From Sipunculus nudus (lineage: Eukaryota; Annelida; Sipuncula; Golfingiida; Sipunculidae): DNA of 64,000 nucleotides. Below, in pieces: positions 27,105-40,979 of this stretch. Where the stretch lies: positions 21,466,400 through 21,530,399 of the forward strand of contig CM049322.1 in assembly GCA_026874595.1 (NCBI GenBank). Reading direction: 5' to 3'. A model generated the notes under the pieces. That model had not been told where the DNA came from and did not search any database. It saw only the letters and a list, made by a program, of their open reading frames with translations. The translations under genes were made by a program, and so were the position numbers. Position 1 is the stretch's first letter. The number at the start of each line of letters is the position of its first letter.

Positions 27105-30100
27105 GTGTGTGGCTACGTGAAAGGACAGTAACGGATGCTTGCTCTCATTTAATTCTATCCGTGTTTTAGCAAGGTCCAGTGACAATTATATATGTAGAAC
27201 TTGAACGGGCAATCAGCCCAATTTCTGGTCATACCAGGAAACACAGAAAGGCGCACTCGTTTGTGAGGGAAGCATGGCCGTAGGGCACATCAATCCCATT
27301 AAGCCTGCCGAGTGCTCGTCTTAGTTTGAACGACCGTGAAAAATCCTCTCGCTCGACTGATATTAGAACTCGATAACTTCCGGATTTTAGTCCTGTGCTT
27401 TGTCCCTGAGCCACAGAAGCCGATTCCAATGAATACATTTGTTTGCCCGCTTAAATGTCATAAAAGTACTTCATCTATAGTGTTAGTACTGCCAAGTATC
27501 CTCTCGTGATTTTACAACATGTACTGCATTATTTCTAGGAATACCCTGGATGTCCCGACGAAAAGACCAGTGTTACAAACTTCATTAAGAACCCTTTCTC
27601 TGCTCGCTTTGTGAAATTGGAGGTGATTGAGTTTTTTGGAGCTGTAAGCATGAGGTTTGACATATTAGGCTGTGATATTTCAAGTAAGTATACCATATTA
27701 TCCAACTTTTTTATTCTTGACATTATTGACATTTTCTTGGATTTAATGTTCTTAAGAATATTACTCGCCATTCACATGAATCACTTTAACGTAGGCTATT
27801 TTTATAGTCATACTGATTTAAAATGCTCAGAGTGATGCATTTAATATATTTTTTAGTAAATGAATAATCATAGAGGCTAAAATGTTTCTTAATAATACTA
27901 TTTTGCTTGCGGTCTTTGGCTTTTAAAATACATTTCGGCTCACTGAGTGAAGGTCCCTTGAACGCCCTGGTCCTGTGTGCGTCTGGTTGTCTGCTCAATT
28001 CAAAATATTTGACCTATCCGGAGGTATCATGAGAAAATCTCGGGAAGTCTTGGAAAGTCACGACAAACGGGTCAGAACCTTGCTTTTGCGGACTCTGTAA
28101 CAAAATCCCTGTCAGGGGATTAGCCCTTTTATTAGCCCTCTGCCTTAGAGGCTGTCACCAAAGCCGTCCGTCGTGCCGTCGGTCCGTCCGGCGTGTGTTA
28201 ACATTTACTTTGTAAGCGGGATATCTCTAAAAGAATTCACCGTAGGAACTTTATTTCTTCAGTGCAGATGTTAATTAACAAAATCTCAGTCAAGTTCGAA
28301 GATGGATGACTTTGACTTATTTTCAACGTTTTAGAGCGAATTATAGAAAGTAAAACTTAGAAGCTTATTTCACAGGAACCACTAGATGGATTGTAATAAA
28401 ACATGCTATGATCATTTGCACTGATAGTCTGTAATTGCTGCATGAGTTTGGGGGGCGACACGTCTAATTCCAGATGTTTTAAAGAATTTCTATCGGATTT
28501 TTCAATTTTGGCCTTGTGAGCAGGATTTCTTCAGAATTATTCCACACAGGAACTTCATTTCTTCATTGCTGATACATTTCAACAATATCTCGATCAAGTT
28601 CGAAGATGGGGGACCTTGACCTACTTCTTAAGGTCAAAAAAGTTGGAGCTTATTTCTCGGGAACCACTCGGTGGATTGGTATGAATTGTGGGATGGCCAT
28701 TGCATGACTTACAAAGTCTAGGTGCCAGACTTACAAAGTTACTACATATCTCTCTAGTTCCAATTTCCTTGAACAGGAAACATATGTACAGATATACATC
28801 CATGTGAGAACAACTATTACATGAATGTTTGTTACTGTGACTACCCATAAATACTGCTCTTTTGGCCGAGGGCATTTGTCAGCTTTTGCTGATATTCTAG
28901 TTTATGTTGAGTTGACATTTAACATTCGATGATCATCCTTCATCACTACTATCATTGTTGCAATATTTTGCAGTTTTACATGTTTAAACACATACTGTAA
29001 TACCAGTGGCTTAATATCACCTAATTACTGCAGCCACCATTAAATATTACAGATAAGTTAATCGTTTATTTCATATCCGTGTATGAGTGGTAGATTGCGT
29101 ACCCATTCTATATGTACTTATTGTTGGGTTCACATACTACAGCAGTGCACATAGCTTCCACTTTGACTTGGGATGTTTAGACCCGCATAATCATTCCTTG
29201 CTACAGGTCCATGGGATCAGTATTTGTCTGTTTCAGTGGAACGCTGTTGAAATATTTCATTTATATGTGCGGCATATTGTTGTTGGTATTAGGGCCACTG
29301 GTTTTTCATAACATGAGATAATGATTTTTTGCTCATCTGAGCTATAGCGATCACTCCCTGTCCGTCGTCCTTCTATCTGTGCATCTGTCCGTCCGTTAAC
29401 GGGGCACAAATCGTAACCACCGGACCTAGAATCTTCTTACTTGACATCTAGGGAGGTCCATGAAAAGTCTCCATGTAAACCTGAATTTAAGTCTCTGTTG
29501 CCCAAAACCTCTGAGCTATGTGGCTTCGCAGTGCAACCGAAAGAATCTAATATTTGATACAAAAGCTCAAGTGTCTGAACAACAGTACAATGATCATCAT
29601 GATTCTTTGGATGGGTATTGATCAACGAGTGTTTCATCAGTTTCTGCAGACTGATGGCGCCACCTATATTTTTTTTTCAATTTTTACGATTTATTGTCTC
29701 TATTTCTGAGACCTTTGAAGATGCAATCATATATTTACAGGGCACAGATCTTAATTACTTGACCTAAAATCTTGTATCACAACATGCAGGGAGACCCATG
29801 AAAAGTCTCAATGGGAACCTAAAATCAGTTCTCTGTTACCCATAGCCTCTGAGCATTTGGGCTTAGAAGCACCCCCCCCCCCCCCCCCCGAATAATGGAA
29901 AATTTGATACAAAATCTCAAGTATCTGAACAGCTAATTCATTGATCACAATGATTTTTTGCATTGATACTGGTCCTGGAATGTTTCCACGGTTTCTGCAG
30001 ACTGGTGGCGCCACTTGTATTTTTTTCGATTTTTTTACAATTTTTTCTCTATTTTTGAGACCTTTAAAAATGTGGTCATCTGTTAACAGGGCACAAATCG

Positions 30101-33100
30101 TTATGACTGGACCTAGAATCTTGTTTCTTGACATGATGGGAGGTCGTTGAAAAGTCGCGGTGTATACCTAAAATTGGGTCTCTCTCTGTCACCCATATTC
30201 TTAATGGAAAATTTGATTTAAAACCTCAAGTATAAGAACAACTAATGCATTGATCACCATGATTTTTTGCATGAATATTGGTGGCGCCACCTGTATTTTT
30301 TTCTATTTTTAATTGTTTTTTTTTCTTTGTTTTTGAGACCATTAAAGATGTAGTCATCTGTTAACTGGGCACAAATCGTAATGACTGGACCTAAAATCTT
30401 TCAACTTTTTATCCTGGAAAGTCCATAAAAAGTCTCCATGGAAACTCGAAATTAGGTCTCAGCTACTCATATCCTCCGAGTTATGGTACTACTAAGTACC
30501 CCCAAGGATAATGCAAAAGTTAATACAAAAGCTCAATTATCAGAACAACTGCTGCATTAATCACCATGATTCTTTGCATGGATATTGATCATGTAATGTT
30601 TCATTAGTTCCTGCAGACTGGTGGCGCCACCTGGTTTTCTTTACAGATGTTTTCTTCTATTCTTGAGACCTTTAAAGATGTGGTCGTTTGTTTACGACGC
30701 ACAAATTGTATCCGTTGGTCCTAGAATATTCTTACTTGACATTCAATGAGGTCCGTGAAAAATATCCTTGGAAACCTGAAATTAGGTCTCTGTTACCCAT
30801 ATTCTTCCAGCTTTGGGGATTATAAGCACCCCCTAGAATAATAGAAAATTTGATACAAAAGTAGGGCACAAATCATAACTTTGGACCCAGAATCTATTTA
30901 ATCAGAATTACTTGACATCCTGAGAGTTCCTCATAAGTTCTCCCCCAAAACCTGAAATTTGGTAATTGTGACATATATTCTCTGAGTTTCGGGGTATGTT
31001 TGAGCACCCCAGAAATAATGTAAAATTGCCAGATTTCTCAGGAAAGGCTGATTAGATTGTCATCAGGTTCGGTGTGCTAATTGGTTTTGATGAACATAAG
31101 CCAATATGCATGAACGATGATGCTACCTACATTATCTTAATTAGTTGCCTGTGCAAGGACATATTGTCAACATGTCAGTCGGCTGTGCGTCATGACCCAC
31201 GGGATACCTGTTTTAGTTAACTGTGTCTAGAGTTTATAATTATATACTTGCCATAGACAAATGCATTTTTAATTTTCAATGAGGAATCTAGCACTTAAAA
31301 CACGTTTGGTTAAAGATGAAAAACATTCGTACTTGAACACTTTTGTCAGTTGGTTCATGGTACTGAAATAATTTTCTTTATTTTCTTTTTCAGCGTCAGT
31401 CGGATTGAAGAAAAGTAAGTGAACAAACAATTAATATTAGATATTCTACTATTTCCGTTCAAATCCTGCTAATAAAAACGTGCCATGGGTTAATCACTAG
31501 CATTGAATAGATCGCCTTCCGTTTGATGTGTGTTTTTTTTAAGAGATTGTCAGTTCGAACAAGTAGTTTTGCTTCGCTGATTAATGTTGTCTGAGCTTTA
31601 ACGCTCACATTTAGTCCGTCGTCCGTTCGGCTGTCTGTAACCAATGGCCTAAAATGCTTAACTGATCGGCACAATTGAGGTGCAAGACAAATCTTCTTCT
31701 CAACCTAAAATTATGTCATGGTCTCCTATATTTTGCGAGCTACGGGCCAAAATGAAGCGATTTGAGCACCTAGACAGAGGGGCACATATTGTAGGCTTAT
31801 CCTTTGGAACTAATATAGTCTAATGAAACATGCAGGGAGGTCTTGAGCATATGTCCATTGTAACATGAAATTAGGTATCGGTAACATATATTATCTGAAC
31901 TACTGGCCAAAAGCATGATTGTTTATAGTCAGCTAAAATATTGTATCCATTAGACACAGAATCTCCCAATATAATGTCCAGGGAGAACCTAGTAAAACAA
32001 TCTGAGGAAATCTAAGATTAGGTAATGTTGACCTTGGCTACGGCCCAACACATAATTGTGATTATCAAGACAGACACACGGGATACAAGTCGTATCCGTA
32101 AATCATGGAATCCTCTAACGTAACATCCACTGAAGTCCTGGGCAAATCTGTGGAAATAAGGAACTAGCTTATAGTGACCTATATTCTGCGAACAACGGGC
32201 CAAAATCTTAGTTTTGATCACCCAGACAGACAGGATACAAAACATAACTATTTGACGTAAAACCTCCTTATGTAACATCAAGGGAGGTACTGTGAAAGTA
32301 CTGTGAAAGTACTTTGAAAGTCATAATTAGTAGACTTCGATTTTCCTAACTTTTTCTTGGCGATTCTCATTCAACACCCATGATGCTTATATTAAGTCGA
32401 GTTGCCTGTAAGGGGTACACATGAATTGTACAAGGTTTTCGATGGATTTGTCATGATAGAGGTCCACATATATTTTTAGATGGGTTGTCCTCACGACGAC
32501 CTTGGGCAATTTCTAGGGAACCTGGAGAGCTTATGCGTCCGACAACCGTCGTCTGTACGTTAACCCATACCATCTGAAAACCGGCATGAGCCAACATAAA
32601 CAAGTTTTACACCAGTATTGGTCCTATGATTACCTTTTGACCTTTGAAGGTTTAGTGGCTCCACCTACAGCCACATTGTTATTGGGGAGGTTTTGATCAT
32701 TTAAGCCCCTAACCTGTATTAATCTTCTTCTCTGAAACCACCTATTAAAATTGTTTAATATTGCATTGAAATGATCATAGGGTAGAGCTTTCTTAGGTTA
32801 TTTCAAATCGTTTCTGTTCGGTGAATTTTGCAAGAGTTACGTTAGGCTGAATTAAGTCATTTTGCTTTGACAACCCGTATCACCGAGGGCATAAAAAAAA
32901 AATCTTCTCTGAAACCATATGAACAAATAGTTTAATATCGCACAGAAATGATCGTAGGGTAGTGTTTTCTGACGTTTTTTCAAATGGTCTCTGTTCAGTG
33001 ACCTTTGACCGAGTTATGGGAAGCAGAATTAAGTAATATGCCATAACAGCAAATTGTAGCTAAATGGCTAAAAAGAACTCTTTCTCAAAAACCGTTGAGA

Positions 33101-36100
33101 CAAATTCTTTAATCTCACACACGAATGATTCTCAGATGTGGATTATTCAAGCTTGTTCAAATCGTTTTGGTTCAGTGATTTTTGGCTGAGTAACGGGAAG
33201 CTGAACTTAGCCAGTTTGCTGTATTTTCCCGTATGTGTTATAAATATGCAAAACATTTTTCGACTGACGCCACTGAAGCCAATATAATATTTTACAAGAA
33301 TAATCCCCAGAATAATTCCTTTAATAATTGACATTAATGGTTCAACGTGAATGATTTTTGGCTGAATTATGGAGATTTTAAATTAAGTAATGTTAGCCAT
33401 ATATGTTAGCTGTGATAAGCAGTTATATCTAGTACGGTACCAGTTTATCATCATCTGTTACATCATGCCACTAGAAATTTAGATTACAGGTAATCTATGG
33501 TTAATATTGACAAGAGTGTTTTTCAAAAAACTTTAAAAAAAATCAGAATTATTATTTAAATTAGTCATCATACCAGGTAGATGTTAACAACCATGGGTGT
33601 TAAGCTCTATGGTCATATACAGATGGCTGTACATAGATTATAAATAATTGCTTTCCATACTCAATTCGAGATTTTCCCATTATTGAGATTGGTTTACAAT
33701 TGGCAGATTGCCAAGATTTGCCAGAAGCTGAATATACGTTTGCATAATGCTAGCCATAGTACCTGGATGTTGGCCACTGGCCAAGGTTGTGTCATTGCTA
33801 TAAATAGCCGTGGCATAGTGTCAGGACTGGAAGAGGCCCATGTGCTGCAGGATGACATCTATAACAGCTTGGTGTGGTGTTTTCGTGGTAAGTTCATAGT
33901 ATTACTTCAAACAAGTCAATGCAAGTCTGTTAATTTAAAAAAAAGCCATCTGTAATCGTTTTCCCGTTGCGTCAATCCGCACGTGCTCTTGGTAAAAAGT
34001 GCTCAAATCTCAGGAGTGGTTCAAGGTATAGGCCAGTTAGGACAGTTTTCTCGCAAACCAGACAGGTGTCGGCAGATGTTTTCCCTGAATAAATTATTGC
34101 CCTTAACTCTGCTGACTGTAAGTCATCTGAGCTCTAGCAATCGCCCAGTGTCCGGCGTCCGTTCGATAGTCCGGCCGTCCGTCCGTCCTTGGAAACTAAA
34201 ATTAGGTCACCATGACCTATGTTTTGCAACCTATCAGAAAAGATGTCATTTAAGCACCGGGACAGTCAGACAGGATACAAATTGTATCCTTTAGGCCTAG
34301 AATATTTTAACATAAAATTCAGGGAGGTCCCAGTCAAGTGTCCTTCGAAACCTGAAATTAGGCCATGGTGCCCTATATTGTACGACCTTTGGGCTGGAAA
34401 ATGGTTTTGCGCACCCAGACAGACAAGGCACAAATTGTATCCATTAGCCCTAGACTCCTCTAACATGACTTCAGGGATATCCTAGGAAATACTCCATAGA
34501 AACCTGAATAGGATCATGTTGACCTTTTTTCTGCTAACTTCCCCATTTTTACTATTTTAAAACAAGTACATCAAAATAATGTCCATAAGGAGAGAAAAAA
34601 GCGTTACTACGGGAAGTTTGACAAGTCAGCTTTTATAAATGACTGATCTGCATGCCACCCATCTCTTATTGATAAAATAGTCCTACTACTAACGTCCAAT
34701 CCGCTTGGGACATTTGGAGTAATATATTTATTCAAATATGTGATAAGCACGCTCCTGTTAGACTTGTAAGGGTGAAGAGTAAAGGTCAGCTCCACATAAA
34801 CAGTGATATACGAAATATAATGTCTCACCGGGATTTCATGCATAAGAAATGGACACTCACTAAACAACCTGCATATTATGATGTATACAGGAAATTAAGA
34901 AATGACATTAACTACAAAATAAAAATTCTGAAAAGACAATTTTATCACAGCAAAATAAAAGAAGCAGGCGCAGACAAAAAGAAATTATGGCAGTCTAATT
35001 GGCAAAACCCAAAGCACAAATGACCCCATGAAATGCAGCCTAGAAGAGGCGAATGATTACTTTTCCAATATAGGCAATAGATTGGCTGACAAATTACCAA
35101 AACCCTCAACTGTTCCTCAGTATCCTGTCTCTAGAAACACGTTTTCTTTTACTGATTTCAATGTAAACTTTATTTTTAAGGAATTAATGAAATTACCAGG
35201 TGAATGTAAGTTAGATAATCTCGGATATGACTCGTTCCTTCCAAGATTGAGCGCAGCTATCATATGTTCAAGCCTGTATTATCTATTCAACAGGTGTATG
35301 ATTGAAGGTATATTCCCTGATGAGTGGAAAATTGCATTGATAACCCCGATTTACAAAGGCACGATGTTGGAAATTTCAGACCAATTTCAATATTACCACA
35401 TATTCCCAAGATATTTGAAAGGATTATTCATGAACAAATAATGCAACATATTATAAAGTATGACTTGATTTCCCGAGACCAATCTGCCTTTCTAGCTCAC
35501 CATTCCACCCAAACTAGCATGCACAAAGTCGTCAATGCTTGGCAGGAAGATATAGACAGAAAAAAATACTCTGGTGCTTGTTTCTTCGATGAAAGAAAAT
35601 GTTTTGATACCATTGATCATGATATATTGTTAGCTAAACTTCGTATGTTCGGAATAATCGATGGCGCGCATGACCTGCTAGCTAGTTATTTACAAGGAAG
35701 AACGCAATCTGTCAGGAGTGGAAACAATACATCAGCGTTAAAATGCATAGTCATAGGCATCCCCCAGGGTTCCAAACTAGGACATCTCCTTTTTCTCATT
35801 TACATGAACGACATGAACAAAAACGTGGGAAACTGTCATTGTAATATATACGCGGATGACACTGTTATTTATTTTACTAGTGATGATCCTCTAAAGGTAA
35901 AACACGAATTGCAAACGGGAGTAAATAACTTATCCGAATGGTTCATACAAAACAGAAAAAGAGTAAATGTTGACAAAACTTATTCACTACTTTTCAGGTC
36001 GCGATACATGTCTTGTTTTCCATTGAATATTACACTTAACCAAACGGCCATAAAACAAAGTACTACGATGAAATATTTAGGCATTGTTTTAAATGACCAT

Positions 36101-39100
36101 CTTAATTGGTCGGATCATATTGATGATTAATGTCTCGTACATTATCATCGAAATTAGGCGCTCTGTTCCGAGCAAGCAGATTCTTACCAAAGGGAATCTT
36201 ATTAAATATATAAAAAGGTTTTATTCAGCCTCACGTAGACTATGGGATAGCTATCTGGGGCTACACTTCTAAAACCAATCTGATTAAAATACAAAAACTA
36301 CAAGATCGCGCAGTTCGAATAATTTGCAATATGTTCAATCATGAGAGAAGCACCAGTGATCTACGGACTGCTCTCGAAATCCAATCAGTAGCAGAGAGAC
36401 GAGCTTACATAACTTTCATCTTGTTATATAAATGCACTAACAGCCAATGCTCATCTTATCTATTAGAGCGCTTGAGCTATGTCACAGACGTGCATGGACA
36501 CGAGATATGGGCAAACGCAAATGGAGCATTGTCCATGCCTAAAGCACGAACAGAATATTTGAGAAACTCAACCATATATCATGGCCCCCTGCTATGGAAT
36601 AGATTACCAGCTGATGTAAAGAATAGCCCTTCTCTTTACAGTTTTAAAAAAGGCATAAAACATTTGTCATATCTTTTACAAAGGATTGATTTAGTTCTAA
36701 TTTAATTTTAAAAGTTCACCAGTGTATATTGCATTACATTGTATTTTTATATCAGGGCCTTTAGAAGATCAGAAATTGTCTGAACAAGTCACCCTGAATG
36801 AAGATTTCTAAATAAATAAATAAATAAATAGCTGTGGACCAGAAACATGATTTTGAGCACCCAGACAGACAAGGTACACATTAATGCATTTTCCTTGGAA
36901 CCCTCTATTGTGAAATCCAGGGGGGTCCTGGGCAGGTCTCCTATGAATCCTGAAATTTTTATTTTCTGTCCATTTTTCGACACTGTAACTTTAGCCATAG
37001 GCTATTCTCACAGACAATATATAACATTAATAAAAAACATGAGCACCAAGTCAAAATTAGCTGAGCGTCATGGCCCATAGGCCACTTGTTCAGAGTTTTA
37101 GTGAACTATATTCAGGAGTTGTGTGACGTACCACTCCATCCATCCCTCACTAACACGTACCACTTTATTTCATGTACCTGTGCACATATCTTAACAGTAG
37201 TTTGAAGTTTTCATGTCCTACATCATTGCTGACTTTTTCTTACAGAAGACTGGTGTTGCCACTTGCAATCATTTTTGTGTTGTGTGCACCCATCCAAGTA
37301 TTTCAGCAGTGACGTTTGTGGAATTAGTGCATGCACTGGGGTTCAAAATGTTCAATGCTGCATTGTACATGTAAATGTCACCATGTACTTGACAAGTAAC
37401 GGTCCAGCATGGAAGCATCATATACCTGATGTTTATCTAAATGCACAGGTTACAGGTTCCTGTACAGGTTATATTTGTCGTTCTGTTTCACATAAAATAT
37501 ATCTGACAAGTTATAGACAATTCAATTACCTGGCCAGTATGTCAAGATACATAGATCAATATATTAGATAAAAATTATTAGGATATAAGATCCTTTCGAA
37601 TTGACCTATTTGGCCTTCTGGTCACTCTTTCGGGACGAATACCCCAAATGACGATGCAGCAGTTTCCTATCTTTATGGAATATATTTAGTTTGTAGAAAA
37701 CACAGTCTTGTGTGCATGAGCCAGTTCAGATCAACGGGAACGTATGTGCCTAGGCGTTCGTACACAATATCACCTTCTCTTTTGCTTAAATACAAATGGT
37801 ATATATCTCTTGTTAATTCATGACAAATAAAAATCATTTATAACACTCACGAATTGGGTTGGAATATTCAACCTTACAGCATCATGAGGTCTTTCAGTAC
37901 ATTTTCCATGGACAGAAGTCCAGTTCACCAGAATTGATGATATAAGCAAAATAATCATTATAAGAGTTTGTATACATGATGGATGTGATTGGACAATGTC
38001 TATTAATACCAAATTTCGTAATTCATGATTTATTGAATTGTAAGTTAGTTCACTTAATTTTGACATAACCCCCCCCCCCCCCTCCACTCTCTTTAGGCCT
38101 GGCCGCATCAAATCTACGTACCCATATTTGCACTCCTAAGTTGACCAAAAGTTATCAATCCTAGCTGTTGAAAATACCTATTTGTATAAATACTTCCTAT
38201 ATTGATATGCCTTTAGTGTGACACTGGCGGTTTGGCCACTGATATCATATCTATTGAATACGAAATAAATCGTTCATATTATTGTTTATTTTTATGTTTG
38301 ACTATGAAAACCTAGATGTAGACACAAAGTTGGATCATATGTCTTGCCTAGTTTTGAAGATATCGATGAAAGTAGTCTTTTCATAAATGGCGGCCCTAAT
38401 TTGCATATCAACATTTTAAATAAGAAATAAATCATTCTTAACATTGTTTCAGATGAATCTTTGGTCGTATGTGTGAATAATTCTACCTATCATTCAAGGT
38501 TCCTTAACAACTTTTTTTTCACCAGATCATTGCATCAATCATCTACATATGTATCGCCTTTATGTCACCTTGAGCTGAGCATTATGGCCGATGGCTTATT
38601 TGTTTAGTAAGCTTTAGGCCTGGTGTTCTTCGGGAGGTACAAGGACAGGTTCAAATAACACCCGGGGTGTCTTCAGTATCTTCTGACTGTACCCTACCTG
38701 ACCCATGACTAACCAATACTTGATAATGTACGGTACAGTGTACGAATAGGCCAAATAAAAGAGTAGAACAAAGTAATTACCAGTATATAGTAATTAACGT
38801 TATTTAGATAAGAAGATTTTAATTTGAAATCTGCGCCGGCATCATGTAGGTCCAAATGGAAACTATGACGCCAATCTGAATATGAACATGTATGGTAAGG
38901 ACGAAACGCTGTTCCCTGGTAAAAAAAATATTTTTAGTCTATAGGAAAAGGTTGCTCAGCTTCATTGTTTTTCAGATTGATATGATCTGAGCACTTGATG
39001 TTTATTAGATGTGAATTAATAATTAGCTAGCTTATATAGTGAAGAACATTATAATTACATTGTCTTTATTATATTGCCACACAGTTGCACATCAAGTTCT

Positions 39101-40929
39101 CCACAAAGTCTTCACTCGCAGTGTCAAGAACAAAGTGCGACTACAAAAGCTTACCTCTTAAACAACAATGCACTACAATGGACTACTGGTTTACAAGTTA
39201 ATTTATTCGTATGGAACAATCTCCCTAGATCAAGTATGCCTTTGTTTTTAACTGACACATATAATTGGTTCTGTGAAGAAATCCTGTTATTTTACATGTT
39301 TAACAAGGAAATATTCCCTAAATTGTTGCCAGAGACACGTTACAGAACTGCTAGTTTGTATATTTAAAATATTAGAAAACTTAAACTCTTCGTGTAGTAT
39401 ACATTGAAATATTTATTTTTATTTAAACGTATTTCTCTTGTTTTGCAGAATATGAAGATGCGGGACACAGTGACCTTCGTAAGTACTCTTTTTTATCTCT
39501 CATGTAAGTGTCACTTGAATTCATGAGGGAGTATTTTTTATTAAACGCTTAATACGCTTAATCGATGAGCATACCGTCTCTCAAATCAGGGTAGATCACA
39601 TTTCAGGAATTGCCACTAAAGCATATGACACTTATAAAATAAGCTTCGTTTCCATCATTTCTTTTTATTTGGGTCCATTAATTACATTCCTTCCCATAGC
39701 AATCTTCTTGAAATGAATGTATGTCACTCTTTTTATTTGTGCTTCAGGTCCCAATGTTTTCTACGTTAACGATACAGTAGTCGCAAGCGAGGCTGAGGCT
39801 CAGTGTAAGGCAAATGGCGCCAAATTGGCCGACATTGATATCCTTAGAGGGCTGTACGAGCACAAGAACTTTGAGAATAAATGCAACTACGGTTATGCTT
39901 TAAATGGCGATGGGAACGTCATTGCTGTGACTCTCAACATGTTTGACCACACAGCAGAAGGATGTTCTTCACCAGGTGCTCATGAAGTTCCTGGGGTTCC
40001 AGATAGCAAACTGCTGGGTGTGTTCTGCTCTACAGGCAGTGAGTATTAAACATTGATACCTAATCGGCGTGACCTCAGTCTACTGAACAACTATTGGTAA
40101 TTGGAGCTTTCATGCTACCAGCTGACAAGACAAAGTACGCTTTAAATTTACATGCATTTCCACGCGAGCTTGACTTTGTGGTATTCATGGAATATTAATT
40201 GACCTGCAATACCATTAGTGAAAAGGACTTGAAATTCAGATATTATCAGTGAAACATACGTGCAACTTTCCACGGTATTGATAAACAGGAGCCTGATCAC
40301 ATTTCTAATTAAAGAAAGAGGGTATTGTTCTACATTTTAAATTAGCAATTGCGTTAAAAAGACCATGTAACGTACAAGAGGTGCGGTTCTTGGATCGTAC
40401 GCCCTTTCATAAACATACCATTTTACATCAATTAACAGTATGTCAAATGAAATTCCCTTCATTTATTATATTCTGAAGATAAGCTCAGTTTCTGGCCCCC
40501 AAAAAATGTTTAGAATATACACATAGAAAGTTCACTAAATGAAAGTGAAAGGCTCTTATAAAGTTGTATCCTCAGGTCCGAAAGGCGCCGCCCGCCTCTA
40601 AATATTTCCTGTGTTTTATATGGGAAACCAACGCCCGTGTCTCCCAAAGGGCTGGATTGCCCTCGGAATTGACAAATAATACAAAACATAGATGGACACA
40701 TTGGCACATGTGCATATATAAATATATATTGGTATGGGGTTGTCACAAAGTTTAAAACGCATCATCCTCCAAAAATATTGTGAGGGCCACTATGACATGT
40801 TCACACTGTCACCTATTGTAATATATATCAAAAGTTATGGCTTACTTCTGAACACTAGTTGCTGCTTGTACCGGATGAAGCTCTGAGAAAGCAATATTTT
40901 ACCAGTGCGAAGGCGTGAACTGTCGAGAC

Positions 40930-40979
<50 letters not shown>

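Larger units (their letters stand above)
24162..27538 (+). other. Intron inside discoidin domain 2
   Basis: Phase 0. It holds a short tandem repeat (24975-25130), an LTR-like segment on the minus strand (about 25140-26030), a (CA)n(TA)n tract (27024-27102) and a tRNA-like fragment (27320-27425, minus). The rest shows nothing recognised. Confidence 0.55.
27684..31393 (+). other. Intron before the first micro-exon
   Basis: Phase 1. It contains a Helitron-like family F element (28134-28900) and a family-1 tandem-repeat element (29331-31216). 27840-28100 and 28905-29330 show nothing recognised. Confidence 0.6.
31415..39448 (+). other. 8 kb intron crowded with repeats
   Basis: Phase 1. In order: family-2 element (31589-32340), family G element (about 32470-33434), family-2 element (34112-37087) split by a LINE (34545-36831), and a small tandem repeat (38200-38605). 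37090-38200 and 38610-39440 hold nothing I recognise apart from a poly-C run at 38071-38082. Confidence 0.55.

Noticed and set aside
27229-27438. Minus-strand frame with SVAQGQSTGL, resembling database 'hypothetical proteins'
   Set aside because: That peptide is the well-known false translation of a tRNA-like sequence; called as a SINE/tRNA fragment instead.
33683-33955. 90-codon open frame
   Set aside because: Sits in intron sequence between repeat elements with no recognisable domain; chance frame.
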